Shown one piece after another: positions 42,468 to 49,963 of a DNA stretch of 64,000 nt. Within the stretch, counting starts at the first letter, position 1, and each line of letters starts with the position of its first letter. Origin of the DNA: Streptomyces cinnabarinus (GTDB lineage Bacteria; Actinomycetota; Actinomycetes; Streptomycetales; Streptomycetaceae); NCBI RefSeq assembly GCF_027270315.1, contig NZ_CP114413.1, positions 5,766,001-5,830,000 of the forward strand, in the 5' to 3' direction. The position numbers and the translations under genes were made by a program. The notes beneath the pieces were generated by a model. It had not been told where the DNA came from. It did no database searches and saw nothing but the letters and a program-made list of their open reading frames with translations.

Positions 42468-43300
42468 CAGAACAACCTCGGATCGTCGAAGGCACCGGAC
42501 GCGAGAAGGAAGACGTAGAAGTCGGCGAGCGCCACGCTCACCAACGACGACCAGGCGAGCAGCATGTGACGGGCGTTCAGTTTCCCGACCCACTGCCACA
42601 TCCGGTACCGCACTGGGTGCTTGGAGAAGTGCTTGAGCTTGCCGCCGACGATGTGCCGACAGGAGTGGCAGGAGATCGTGTACGCCCAGATCAGCACGAT
42701 GTTGACGAGGAACACCAGGGTGCCGAGGCCCATGTGGCCCCACTCGTAGTGCTCATCGCGGAAGGTCAGCACCGTGTCGTAGGTCAGGATTCCGGCGACC
42801 GGGATGGCGGCGTAGAAGAAGTACCGGTGGATGTTCTGCAGGATCAGCGGGAAGCGGGTCTCACCGGTGTACTTCTGGTGCGGCTCGGCGACCGCGCAGG
42901 CCGGGGGCGAGGCCCAGAAGCCCCGGTAGTAGGCCTTGCGGTAGTAGTAGCAGGTGAGCCGGAAGCCGAGCGGGAAGATCAGGATCAGGATGGCGGGCGA
43001 GATGCCCCACCAGCTGCCGAAGATCTCCCAGTTGGGGCCGTTCTTCATCGGCTCGCAGTTCTCCGCGAGACAGGGGGAGTAGAACGGCGAGACGTACGGC
43101 GCCGCGTAGTAGTCGGCGTTGGCGAAGGCGCGCCACGTCGAGTACACGATGAACGCCAGCAGACCGGCCGCGGTGGCGGCGGGCGCCAGCCACCAGCGGT
43201 CGGTCCGCAGATGCGGGGCGGTGATCGCGGCGCGCGTACGGGTGTGTACGCCGCCGGACGGATGGGGGTCTGTGTCGGGGGGTTCCGTACCAGTGGCCAA
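42467..43300 (-). CDS. Membrane (cytochrome b-like) subunit of the SDH operon
   Basis: The protein has 277 residues and about five membrane helices (for example WLAPAATAAGLLAFIVYSTW, ISPAILILIFPLGFRLTC, YFFYAAIPVAGILTYDTVLTF, GLGTLVFLVNIVLIWAYTI, LAWSSLVSVALADFYVFLL). Histidines near or in the helices (HRYFFY, SCHSCRHIVGGKLKHFSKHP, NARHML) could bind haem or menaquinone. It should anchor the SdhAB pair and pass electrons to the quinone pool. The protein is less conserved than its partners, and assignment rests mostly on its fixed place. The start is TTG, an uncommon choice, but GGAG seven bases upstream supports it. Confidence 0.78.
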   Translation of the reverse strand: MATGTEPPDTDPHPSGGVHTRTRAAITAPHLRTDRWWLAPAATAAGLLAFIVYSTWRAFANADYYAAPYVSPFYSPCLAENCEPMKNGPNWEIFGSWWGISPAILILIFPLGFRLTCYYYRKAYYRGFWASPPACAVAEPHQKYTGETRFPLILQNIHRYFFYAAIPVAGILTYDTVLTFRDEHYEWGHMGLGTLVFLVNIVLIWAYTISCHSCRHIVGGKLKHFSKHPVRYRMWQWVGKLNARHMLLAWSSLVSVALADFYVFLLASGAFDDPRLF

Positions 43301-43324
43301 GTCTGACTCCGGTCGGTTTCGGGT

Positions 43325-43615
43325 TCAGGGTGCTCGTCGGTCCCGGGCGCCGAGACCCTCGTCGTCGGTGTCGATCCACAGCGAGTCGTCATACGGGGTG
43401 TCGGGGATCGTGACGAGATCGGGGCGCTTCTGCGGCGCGGGGGTGTTGGCCGCCGCACGCAGCATGGCCACGCTCTCGCGCAGGTGATCGCAGTCGGTAC
43501 GGACGCGGCGGATGTCCAGACCGCCGCTGCCGAGCTGCTGCTCCAGACGGCTCACCGACCTGTTCAGGTCGTCGAGGCACCGCTGGACTGACATCAGGTC
43601 GTCGTGCACGGACAT
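43325..43615 (-). CDS. Small coiled-coil protein at the head of the SDH operon
   Basis: The protein has 96 residues. The first half is a heptad-like helix (MSVQRCLDDLNRSVSRLEQQLG, then IRRVRTDCDHLRESVAMLRAAA). The second half is an acidic, probably disordered tail with DTPYDDSLWIDTDDEGLG. No domain is recognised. GAGGTCAC precedes the ATG. It lies 24 bases ahead of the membrane subunit and is probably the first gene of the transcript. A regulatory or assembly role with the dehydrogenase is possible but unsupported. Confidence 0.7.
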   Translation of the reverse strand: MSVHDDLMSVQRCLDDLNRSVSRLEQQLGSGGLDIRRVRTDCDHLRESVAMLRAAANTPAPQKRPDLVTIPDTPYDDSLWIDTDDEGLGARDRRAP

Positions 43616-43838
43616 GACGTGACCTCACTTCCGTCGGCCGTGCGGCCGTGGGTGGCAACGTTCATGCGCCTGCGAGTGTTGCGCGTCACACCTGTCGCTG
43701 TGAAGGGACGTGCACCGATTGGCCGAGGCGCGTAGGTGCATCCCCTGGTGCGTTGCGCCGCACGGGTGGGGTTCCCGGCGTCGCTCGCCGTGTCGCAGCC
43801 CGTTGCCGAACCCTTTCCTCTTCAGTGGCCGCATAGAT

Positions 43839-43871
43839 GTGATCAGCTCCATATACCGCCAAACGTGATCA
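43839..43871. promoter_or_regulatory. Direct repeat GTGATCA in the divergent sdh/lipoprotein gap
   Basis: GTGATCA occurs at 43839-43845 and again at 43865-43871, 26 bases apart, each followed within three bases by CTCC. Both lie just upstream of the lipoprotein gene in the only AT-richer part of a 287-base gap. A regulator binding on one face of the helix would fit this spacing. Confidence 0.3.
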
Positions 43872-43902
43872 TAACTCCCGCGGCTCCCGGAGGTAAGCAG
43901 AG

Positions 43903-46089
43903 ATGTCTCGAGACGGCGTCGGATCCGGCAGCGCCCCGAAGGGGCGCGGGGAACTGCGCGACCAGCCACGGCGTGCCGGCAGACGATCGACGGCCAGTCC
44001 CGGCCTTTCCCGCGGAGCGCAGCGCGCGGTCGCCTTTCTGACCGCGGGCGTGCTCGCGGTGCCGATGCTTTCCGGCTGTTCCTCCAAGGACCCCGCCGGT
44101 CAGCCGCTCGCCGGGCAGGACATCGCCCCCGCCGCCCGTTCCCTGGTCGCCGACGGCGGCACCCTGCGCTGGGCCGTGGACACCGTCCCGGACACCCTGA
44201 ACACCTTCCAGGCGGACGCCGACGCCACCACCGCCCGGGTCGCCCAGGCCGTACTGCCCTCGCTGTACCGCCTCGACGAGAGCGGGCGGCCGGAGATCAA
44301 CCCCGACTACCTGGAGTCCGCGAAGGTCGTCGAGACCGAGCCCAAGCAGGTCGTGCTGTACAAGCTGAACCAGCAGGCCGTGTGGAGCGACGGGCGAGAG
44401 ATCGGCGCCGCCGACTTCGCCGCCCAGTGGCGGGCGCTGTCCGGCAAGGACTCGGCGTACTGGACCGCCCGCAACGCCGGGTACGAGCGGATCCAGCGGA
44501 TCGAGCGGGGCGCCAACGACCTGGAGGTCAAGGTCACCTTCGCCCGCCCCTACGCGGACTGGCGCTCGCTGTTCTCCCCGCTGTACCCCAAGGGCGTCAT
44601 GGGCACCCCGGACTCCTTCAACGACAGCGCCCGGCGCAAGCTCAAGGTCACCGCCGGGCCCTTCGCCGTGCGGAAGATCGACCGCAAGGACGACGAGATC
44701 ACCCTCGCCCGCAACCCGCGCTGGTGGGGCAGTCCGCCCAGGCTGGACGAGATCGTGCTGCGCGCGGTACCGCGCGACGAACGGGCCCAGGCGCTGGCCG
44801 CCGGGACGCTCGACCTGGCCGAGATCGACACCGAGACCGTCCGCCGCATCGGGCTGCCGCCCGCCCGCCACGGCGCCAAGGGCACGAGCGGCCCGTCCGC
44901 CGACGGCACCCCGCAGGCCGGTCCCGAGGGCAGGAAGGCCGCCGAGCGGCCCAGGGCGATGACGAAGTACGACCGCCGGCAGCAGGCCCTGAAGCGCTTC
45001 GAGGTGCGCCGCTCGCTGGAGCCCGCCTTCACCCAGCTCGCCCTGAACGGCGCCGAGGGCCCGCTCGCCGACGAACGGGTCCGCCGGGCGGTGGCACGGG
45101 CGCTGGACCGCGAGGAGCTCGCCCGGGTCGTGCTGAAGCCGCTGGGGCTGCCGGCCGAGCCCGTCGGCAGCCATCTGGCGCTGGCCGGACAGGCCGCCTA
45201 CGCCGATAACAGCGGGGCCCTGGGCGACCAGGACACCGCGGAGGCGCAGGCGCTCCTGGCGGACGCCGGATGGGTGCCCGGCGGCCCGGTGAAGCAGAAG
45301 AAGGGCGAGAAGGCGGCGGGCGCGGAGAAGGAGAAGAAGAAGGGGGACAAGGACGAGTCCTCGGGCAAGGACGAGGGCACCTACGTCGTCGGGGACGACG
45401 ACAAGGCGCCCGCGGAGGCGGACCGGGAGAAGAAGCGGCACGGCCTGAAGCAGCAGGGCGGGGCGCAGGGCGCCTACGCGCCCAAGGGCACGGCGGCCCC
45501 GAAGGACGGCGCGGCCGGGGCGCTGGCGAAGGACGGCAAGCCGCTGACGCTCCGCTTCGTGCTGCCCTCGGGGCCGGGCTCGGAGACCCTGCGCATGGTC
45601 GCCGAGCGCATCCGCCGCATGCTCGACCGGGTCGGCATCCGCACCGAGCTGTCGAAGGTCTCGGACGAGAGCTACTTCAAGGACCACATCGCCTCCGGCG
45701 AGTACGACCTGGCCCTCTACTCCTGGCCCGCCTCCGCCTTCCCCGCCACCGACGCCCGCCCGATCTACGCCAAGCCGGTCCCGGCGGCGGACGGCTCGCT
45801 GAACGTGGAGCAGAACTACACCCGGGTCGGCACCGACCAGGTCGACCAACTGTTCGAGCAGGCGGTCTCCACCCTGAACGAGTCCGAGAGCAGGGGACTG
45901 ATCCGCAAGGCGGACTCCCGGATCTGGGCGGCGGCCGGTTCCATCCCCCTCTACCAGCGCCCCCAGCTCACCGCGGCCAGGAAGACCCTGGCCAACACCG
46001 GTGCCTTCGGTTTCCGGACCCCGGTCTACGAGGACATGGGCTTCCTGAAGAAGGGCGCGCGCCCGGCCGCCGGACCGGCCGAGAAGTAG
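43903..46089 (+). CDS. Peptide/nickel-type ABC transporter substrate-binding lipoprotein (orphan)
   Basis: The protein has 728 residues of solute-binding family 5. An unusually long basic N region of 40 residues precedes the hydrophobic segment AVAFLTAGVLAVPMLSGC, whose LSGC is the lipobox with Cys59 as lipidation site. Family 5 features follow: GGTLRWAVDTVPDTLNTF, LYRLDESGRPEINPDYLESAKV, VWSDGREIGAADFAAQW, and DERVRRAVARALDREELARV near 390. A Lys/Glu/Gly-rich insertion of about 85 residues (roughly 462-546) interrupts the second lobe and is not usual. GGAGG precedes the ATG. No permease or ATPase genes are attached, so it must borrow a transporter, perhaps one of the peptide systems downstream. 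Confidence 0.88.
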   Translation: MSRDGVGSGSAPKGRGELRDQPRRAGRRSTASPGLSRGAQRAVAFLTAGVLAVPMLSGCSSKDPAGQPLAGQDIAPAARSLVADGGTLRWAVDTVPDTLNTFQADADATTARVAQAVLPSLYRLDESGRPEINPDYLESAKVVETEPKQVVLYKLNQQAVWSDGREIGAADFAAQWRALSGKDSAYWTARNAGYERIQRIERGANDLEVKVTFARPYADWRSLFSPLYPKGVMGTPDSFNDSARRKLKVTAGPFAVRKIDRKDDEITLARNPRWWGSPPRLDEIVLRAVPRDERAQALAAGTLDLAEIDTETVRRIGLPPARHGAKGTSGPSADGTPQAGPEGRKAAERPRAMTKYDRRQQALKRFEVRRSLEPAFTQLALNGAEGPLADERVRRAVARALDREELARVVLKPLGLPAEPVGSHLALAGQAAYADNSGALGDQDTAEAQALLADAGWVPGGPVKQKKGEKAAGAEKEKKKGDKDESSGKDEGTYVVGDDDKAPAEADREKKRHGLKQQGGAQGAYAPKGTAAPKDGAAGALAKDGKPLTLRFVLPSGPGSETLRMVAERIRRMLDRVGIRTELSKVSDESYFKDHIASGEYDLALYSWPASAFPATDARPIYAKPVPAADGSLNVEQNYTRVGTDQVDQLFEQAVSTLNESESRGLIRKADSRIWAAAGSIPLYQRPQLTAARKTLANTGAFGFRTPVYEDMGFLKKGARPAAGPAEK

Positions 46090-46107
46090 CCCCCATACCC
46101 ACTCCTA

Positions 46108-46146
46108 CCTGGGCAGAAGGGGCCTGGCGCGCCCCAGCTGCCCAGG
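46108..46146 (+). terminator. Hairpin terminator between the orphan lipoprotein gene and typA
   Basis: The outer stem CCTGGGCAG/CTGCCCAGG is nine perfect pairs, and an inner GGGGC/GCCCC pair extends it after a two-base bulge. The hairpin begins 18 bases after the stop. It has no T-run. Confidence 0.6.
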
Positions 46147-46249
46147 CCCCGTACCATGGGGTGAGGCCGTGGCATGTCAAGCCCGGCAGGGCCCGCGTAA
46201 CACAGATGTACGCGCAGGCCGTCCTCACACTCCGGGAGAACGCCGCAAT

Positions 46250-48157
46250 ATGGCCACGCGCCACGACATCCGTAACGTCGCTATCGTCGCCCACGTCGAC
46301 CACGGCAAGACCACCATCGTCGACGGCATGCTGAAGCAGGCCGGCGCCTTCGCCGCGCACCAGCTCGACTCCGTCGACGACCGCATGATGGACTCGAACG
46401 ACCTGGAGCGTGAGAAGGGCATCACGATCCTCGCCAAGAACACGGCGGTGAAGTACCACCCCAAGGACGGCGGGGACCCGATCACGATCAACATCATCGA
46501 CACCCCCGGCCACGCCGACTTCGGTGGCGAGGTCGAGCGCGGTCTGTCGATGGTCGACGGTGTCGTCCTCCTGGTGGACGCCTCCGAGGGCCCGCTCCCG
46601 CAGACCCGCTTCGTGCTGCGCAAGGCGCTCCAGCAGCGTCTGCCCGTCATCCTGTGCATCAACAAGACGGACCGCCCGGACTCCCGGATCGACGAGGTCG
46701 TCAACGAGACCTACGACCTCTTCCTCGACCTGGACGCCGACGAGGACCAGATCGAGTTCCCGATCGTCTACGCCTGCGGCCGGGACGGCGTCGCCTCGCT
46801 GACCAAGCCGGAGAACGGCACGGTCCCCGCGGACTCCAACAGCCTGGAGCCGTTCTTCTCCACGATCCTGGAGCACATCCCGGCCCCGACCTTCGACGAG
46901 GCCGCCCCGCTCCAGGCGCACGTCACCAACCTGGACGCCGACAACTTCCTCGGCCGTATCGCGCTGCTCCGCGTCGAGCAGGGCGAGCTGCGCAAGGGCC
47001 AGACCGTCGCGTGGATCAAGCGTGACGGAACGATCGGCAACGTCCGCATCACCGAGCTGATGATGACCGAGGCGCTCACCCGCAAGCCGGCCGAGGTGGC
47101 CGGCCCCGGTGACATCTGCGCCGTCGCGGGTATCCCGGACATCATGATCGGCGAGACTCTCGCGGACACCGAGAACCCGGTCGCCCTCCCGCTGATCACG
47201 GTCGACGAGCCCGCGATCTCCATGGTCATCGGTACCAACACCTCGCCGCTGGTCGGCCGCGGTGCCACCGGCAAGGGCGCGGACGCCAAGGCCGTGGTCA
47301 AGGACCGCAAGGTCACCGCCCGTCAGGTCAAGGACCGCCTGGACCGCGAGCTGATCGGTAACGTCTCGCTGCGCGTGCTCGACACCGAGCGCCCGGACGC
47401 CTGGGAGGTCCAGGGCCGTGGTGAGCTCGCGCTCGCCATCCTGGTCGAGCAGATGCGCCGTGAGGGCTTCGAGCTGACCATCGGCAAGCCCCAGGTCGTC
47501 ACCAAGGAGGTCGACGGCAAGACCTACGAGCCCGTCGAGCGCATGACGATCGACGTGCCCGAGGAGCACATGGGCGCGGTCACGCAGCTCATGGGCGTCC
47601 GCAAGGGCCGGATGGACAACATGTCCAACCACGGCTCCGGCTGGGTCCGCATGGAGTTCGTCGTGCCCTCGCGTGGTCTGATCGGATTCCGGACGGAGTT
47701 CCTGACCCAGACCCGCGGCACCGGCATCGGCCACTCCATCCACGAGGGCTTCGAGCCCTGGTTCGGCACGCTGCAGACCCGCAACAACGGCTCGCTCGTC
47801 GCCGACCGCTCCGGCGCCGTCACCGCGTTCGCGATGACGAACCTCCAGGAGCGCGGCGTGCTGTTCACCGACCCCGGCACCGAGGTGTACGAGGGCATGA
47901 TCGTCGGCGAGAACTCGCGCTCCGACGACATGGACGTGAACATCACCAAGGAGAAGAAGCTGACGAACATGCGGTCGTCGTCGGCTGATTCGTTCGAGGC
48001 GATCGTCCCGCCGCGCAAGCTCTCGCTGGAGCAGTCCCTGGAGTTCTGCCGTGACGACGAGTGCGTCGAGGTGACCCCGGAGGCCGTTCGCATCCGCAAG
48101 GTCGTGCTCGACCAGCGGGACCGCGCCCGCACCGCGAGCCGCGCCAAGCACGGCTGA
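46250..48157 (+). CDS. typA: Translational GTPase TypA/BipA
   Basis: A 635-residue ribosome-binding GTPase of the EF-G class, linked to ribosome assembly and stress adaptation. The G motifs are intact: G1 AHVDHGKTT (residues 15-23), G2 with GITI near 57, G3 DTPGHADFGGEVERG near 84, G4 NKTD near 139. The C-terminal domains include the TypA-specific SRGLIGFRTEFLTQTRGTG near 470 and the closing RIRKVVLDQRDRARTASR. The start was chosen for GGGAGAA upstream and because the next residues are the family N terminus. A T-tailed terminator follows. Confidence 0.97.
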   Translation: MATRHDIRNVAIVAHVDHGKTTIVDGMLKQAGAFAAHQLDSVDDRMMDSNDLEREKGITILAKNTAVKYHPKDGGDPITINIIDTPGHADFGGEVERGLSMVDGVVLLVDASEGPLPQTRFVLRKALQQRLPVILCINKTDRPDSRIDEVVNETYDLFLDLDADEDQIEFPIVYACGRDGVASLTKPENGTVPADSNSLEPFFSTILEHIPAPTFDEAAPLQAHVTNLDADNFLGRIALLRVEQGELRKGQTVAWIKRDGTIGNVRITELMMTEALTRKPAEVAGPGDICAVAGIPDIMIGETLADTENPVALPLITVDEPAISMVIGTNTSPLVGRGATGKGADAKAVVKDRKVTARQVKDRLDRELIGNVSLRVLDTERPDAWEVQGRGELALAILVEQMRREGFELTIGKPQVVTKEVDGKTYEPVERMTIDVPEEHMGAVTQLMGVRKGRMDNMSNHGSGWVRMEFVVPSRGLIGFRTEFLTQTRGTGIGHSIHEGFEPWFGTLQTRNNGSLVADRSGAVTAFAMTNLQERGVLFTDPGTEVYEGMIVGENSRSDDMDVNITKEKKLTNMRSSSADSFEAIVPPRKLSLEQSLEFCRDDECVEVTPEAVRIRKVVLDQRDRARTASRAKHG

Positions 48158-48193
48158 TCCACCGGCCGACGGCGGCCGATACACCGGCACTTG

Positions 48194-48232
48194 AGCCCGG
48201 GTCCCCTCATGGTGAGGGGATCCGGGCTTTTT
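48194..48232 (+). terminator. Rho-independent terminator of typA
   Basis: A 16-bp stem (AGCCCGGGTCCCCTCA with TGAGGGGATCCGGGCT, one G-T pair) has a three-base loop TGG and runs into TTTTT. It is one of the strongest terminators in the window. Confidence 0.95.
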
Positions 48233-48372
48233 GCAACCGGTTTTTCGACCCCTGAGTGTCCGAAATGCGGAGATCCTCGCCCGATAGCCATGTAACACGT
48301 CCGTTTCGCGCCCTTCTTGAGGCGAACGCTTTGTCCAGATTTTGGAAGGTCTACGCGGCAGCTGTGACTGAA

Positions 48373-48402
48373 TTGAGATTTAAAGACAGTGGTCGGTAGT
48401 TG
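48373..48402 (+). promoter_or_regulatory. Candidate promoter of the bldK operon
   Basis: TTGAGA (48373-48378) and TAGTTG (48397-48402) are 18 bases apart in the most AT-rich stretch between typA and bldKA. Transcription from here would give a leader of about 400 bases containing a small hairpin (CCTGAC/GTCAGG, 48491-48507) and two small reading frames. Confidence 0.4.
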
Positions 48403-48524
48403 GCACATGGCAGATAGTTAGCCGCGTAGCGCTCGGGTCAATGGGTCTCGCGCTGTGGGGACAGCGCCGGCTCACGAGCACCAGGGGGTGCCTGACCCTC
48501 CGTCAGGGGTGTCGGAGGAAAGGC

Positions 48525-48563
48525 ATGTACCCCCTCCTGTCGGTGAACGCGTTGAGTCACTAG
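48525..48563 (+). CDS. Possible 12-residue leader peptide in the bldK leader
   Basis: The frame encodes MYPLLSVNALSH. It has GGAGGAAAGG directly before the ATG, a near-perfect ribosome binding site. Its TAG stop is part of the Shine-Dalgarno (TAGGAGGAA) of the next small frame, so ribosomes ending here would be placed on the following start. Nothing in the residues points to a specific amino-acid sensor. It may be a regulatory leader or a chance frame. Confidence 0.4.
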   Translation: MYPLLSVNALSH

Positions 48564-48572
48564 GAGGAACCC

Positions 48573-48653
48573 ATGTGCGGTGTCATGCACACCAAGTGGG
48601 TCATGCCGTCCGCTGTCGTCAATCCACGCGAGGCGCGGGGCAGTTGCCGCTGA
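48573..48653 (+). pseudogene. 26-codon frame resembling the first codons of a peptide-binding lipoprotein gene
   Basis: The frame starts MCGVMHTKWVM and ends in a TGA. Its ribosome binding site and first ten codons resemble those of the binding-protein gene at 61828, which starts MRGATHAKW. GG, GCAC, CCAA and TGGG are shared in register, and both are preceded by AGTCA and GAGGAGG-like or TAGGAGG sequence. After about 33 bases the likeness ends. The simplest reading is the leftover 5' end of a lost binding-protein gene upstream of bldK. A functional leader peptide is the alternative. Confidence 0.4.
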
Positions 48654-48820
48654 GGCGGCTGTCGGCGGATTGAGACCGCCGTTCAACTACGCGCGTCCGG
48701 CTGCGGATTTCCCGCATGCCTCGGGGTGCCCCGACGTTTCTCCATGATCCGATCCGCGACCACGCACACCCTGCGCCGGTCGTGGGTTCGGCACACCCAC
48801 ACCTGTGAAACGGACGAACT

Positions 48821-49855
48821 GTGACAAGTCCTATCGACATCGAGGGCGGCGGGAGTTCGGTCGTCGTCGACGGCGAACCAGAGCCGAAGACGAAGCCCGA
48901 GGACGAGACACTCGTCGGCCGGTCACCCGGCCAGCTGATGTGGATCCGCTTCAAACGCGACCGCACCGGAGTGATCTCGGCCTACGTCGTCATCTTCTTC
49001 TTCCTGATCGGACTGCTCGCCCCGCTGATCTCCAAGCTGTACGGCAAGACCCCGTACACGGTCTACGCCGACGAGCGCCCCGAGCTGTTCGACAGCGCGG
49101 GTGTGCCGGTACAGCCCAACGGAGGCATCAGCGGCGAGTTCTGGTTCGGCCTCGAACCGGGCAACGGCTACGACGTCTTCACCAAGCTGATCTACGGCAT
49201 CCGCAACTCCCTGGGCATCTCGCTCGCGGTGACCCTGGCCACCGTGCTGACCGGCATCGTCCTCGGAGTCGCGGCCGGCTACCTCGGCGGCAAGACCGAC
49301 TACGTGATCAGCCGGGTGATCGACTTCCTGCTCGCCATCCCCTCCCAGCTGTTCTTCATCGCGAGCATGCCGGTCGTGGTCTCCCTGTTCGTCAGCCCGC
49401 GCGACGAAACCCCGGTCTACGTCCGGGTGGTGGCGCTGATCTCGGTGATGTGGGTGCTCGGCTGGATGAGCCTCGCGCGCATCCTGCGCGGCACCGCACT
49501 GGCCCTGCGAGAACGGGAGTTCATCGAGGCCGCCAAGGTGAGCGGAGCGCCACCGGGGCGGATCATCCGCAAGGAGATCCTGCCCAACGTGGTCACCCCG
49601 ATCCTGGTGCAGGCGACCTACATGCTGCCGAACTTCGTGACCGCCGAAGCCGGCCTGTCCTTCCTCGGAGTGGGGCTGGTCGAACCGACCCCGGACTGGG
49701 GCCAGATGTTCTCCAAGGCGGCCACCGAGCTCGTCATGCAGAACGACATCACCTACATGTTCTTCCCGGGCATCTCGATGATCGTCTTCATCGTGGCCTT
49801 CAACCTGCTCGGGGACTCGGTCCGGGACGCCTTCGATCCCAAGACGGCCCGCTGA
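48821..49855 (+). CDS. bldKA: Oligopeptide ABC transporter permease, OppC/DppC type (BldKA)
   Basis: A 344-residue inner-membrane permease. The N-terminal cytoplasmic tail ends in SPGQLMWIRFKRDRTGV, the OppC-N signature. Membrane segments follow, starting at ISAYVVIFFFLIGLLAPLI. The EAA loop that docks on the ATPases is REREFIEAAKVSGAPPGRII near 220. The last stretch, AFNLLGDSVRDAFDPK, is typical for OppC/DppC. Gene order permease-binding protein-permease-ATPase-ATPase next to typA and a second SDH matches the bldK locus of Streptomyces, whose transporter imports a peptide signal needed for aerial growth. The GTG start has GGACGAAC upstream. Confidence 0.9.
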   Translation: MTSPIDIEGGGSSVVVDGEPEPKTKPEDETLVGRSPGQLMWIRFKRDRTGVISAYVVIFFFLIGLLAPLISKLYGKTPYTVYADERPELFDSAGVPVQPNGGISGEFWFGLEPGNGYDVFTKLIYGIRNSLGISLAVTLATVLTGIVLGVAAGYLGGKTDYVISRVIDFLLAIPSQLFFIASMPVVVSLFVSPRDETPVYVRVVALISVMWVLGWMSLARILRGTALALREREFIEAAKVSGAPPGRIIRKEILPNVVTPILVQATYMLPNFVTAEAGLSFLGVGLVEPTPDWGQMFSKAATELVMQNDITYMFFPGISMIVFIVAFNLLGDSVRDAFDPKTAR

Positions 49856-49963
49856 CCGAGACGTTGAGGGGCGTCCTCGCCCGACCTCCGGCCGACGGCA
49901 CGACTGTCGACGGACAGCACTTCATCGGCACTGATGAACACACAGATGGGTGGGAATTGAGTG

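Noticed and set aside
43676..43699. TCACA-N8-TGTGA upstream of the sdh operon as a second CRP site.
   Set aside because: The arms are in the reverse orientation and spacing for a CRP-type site.
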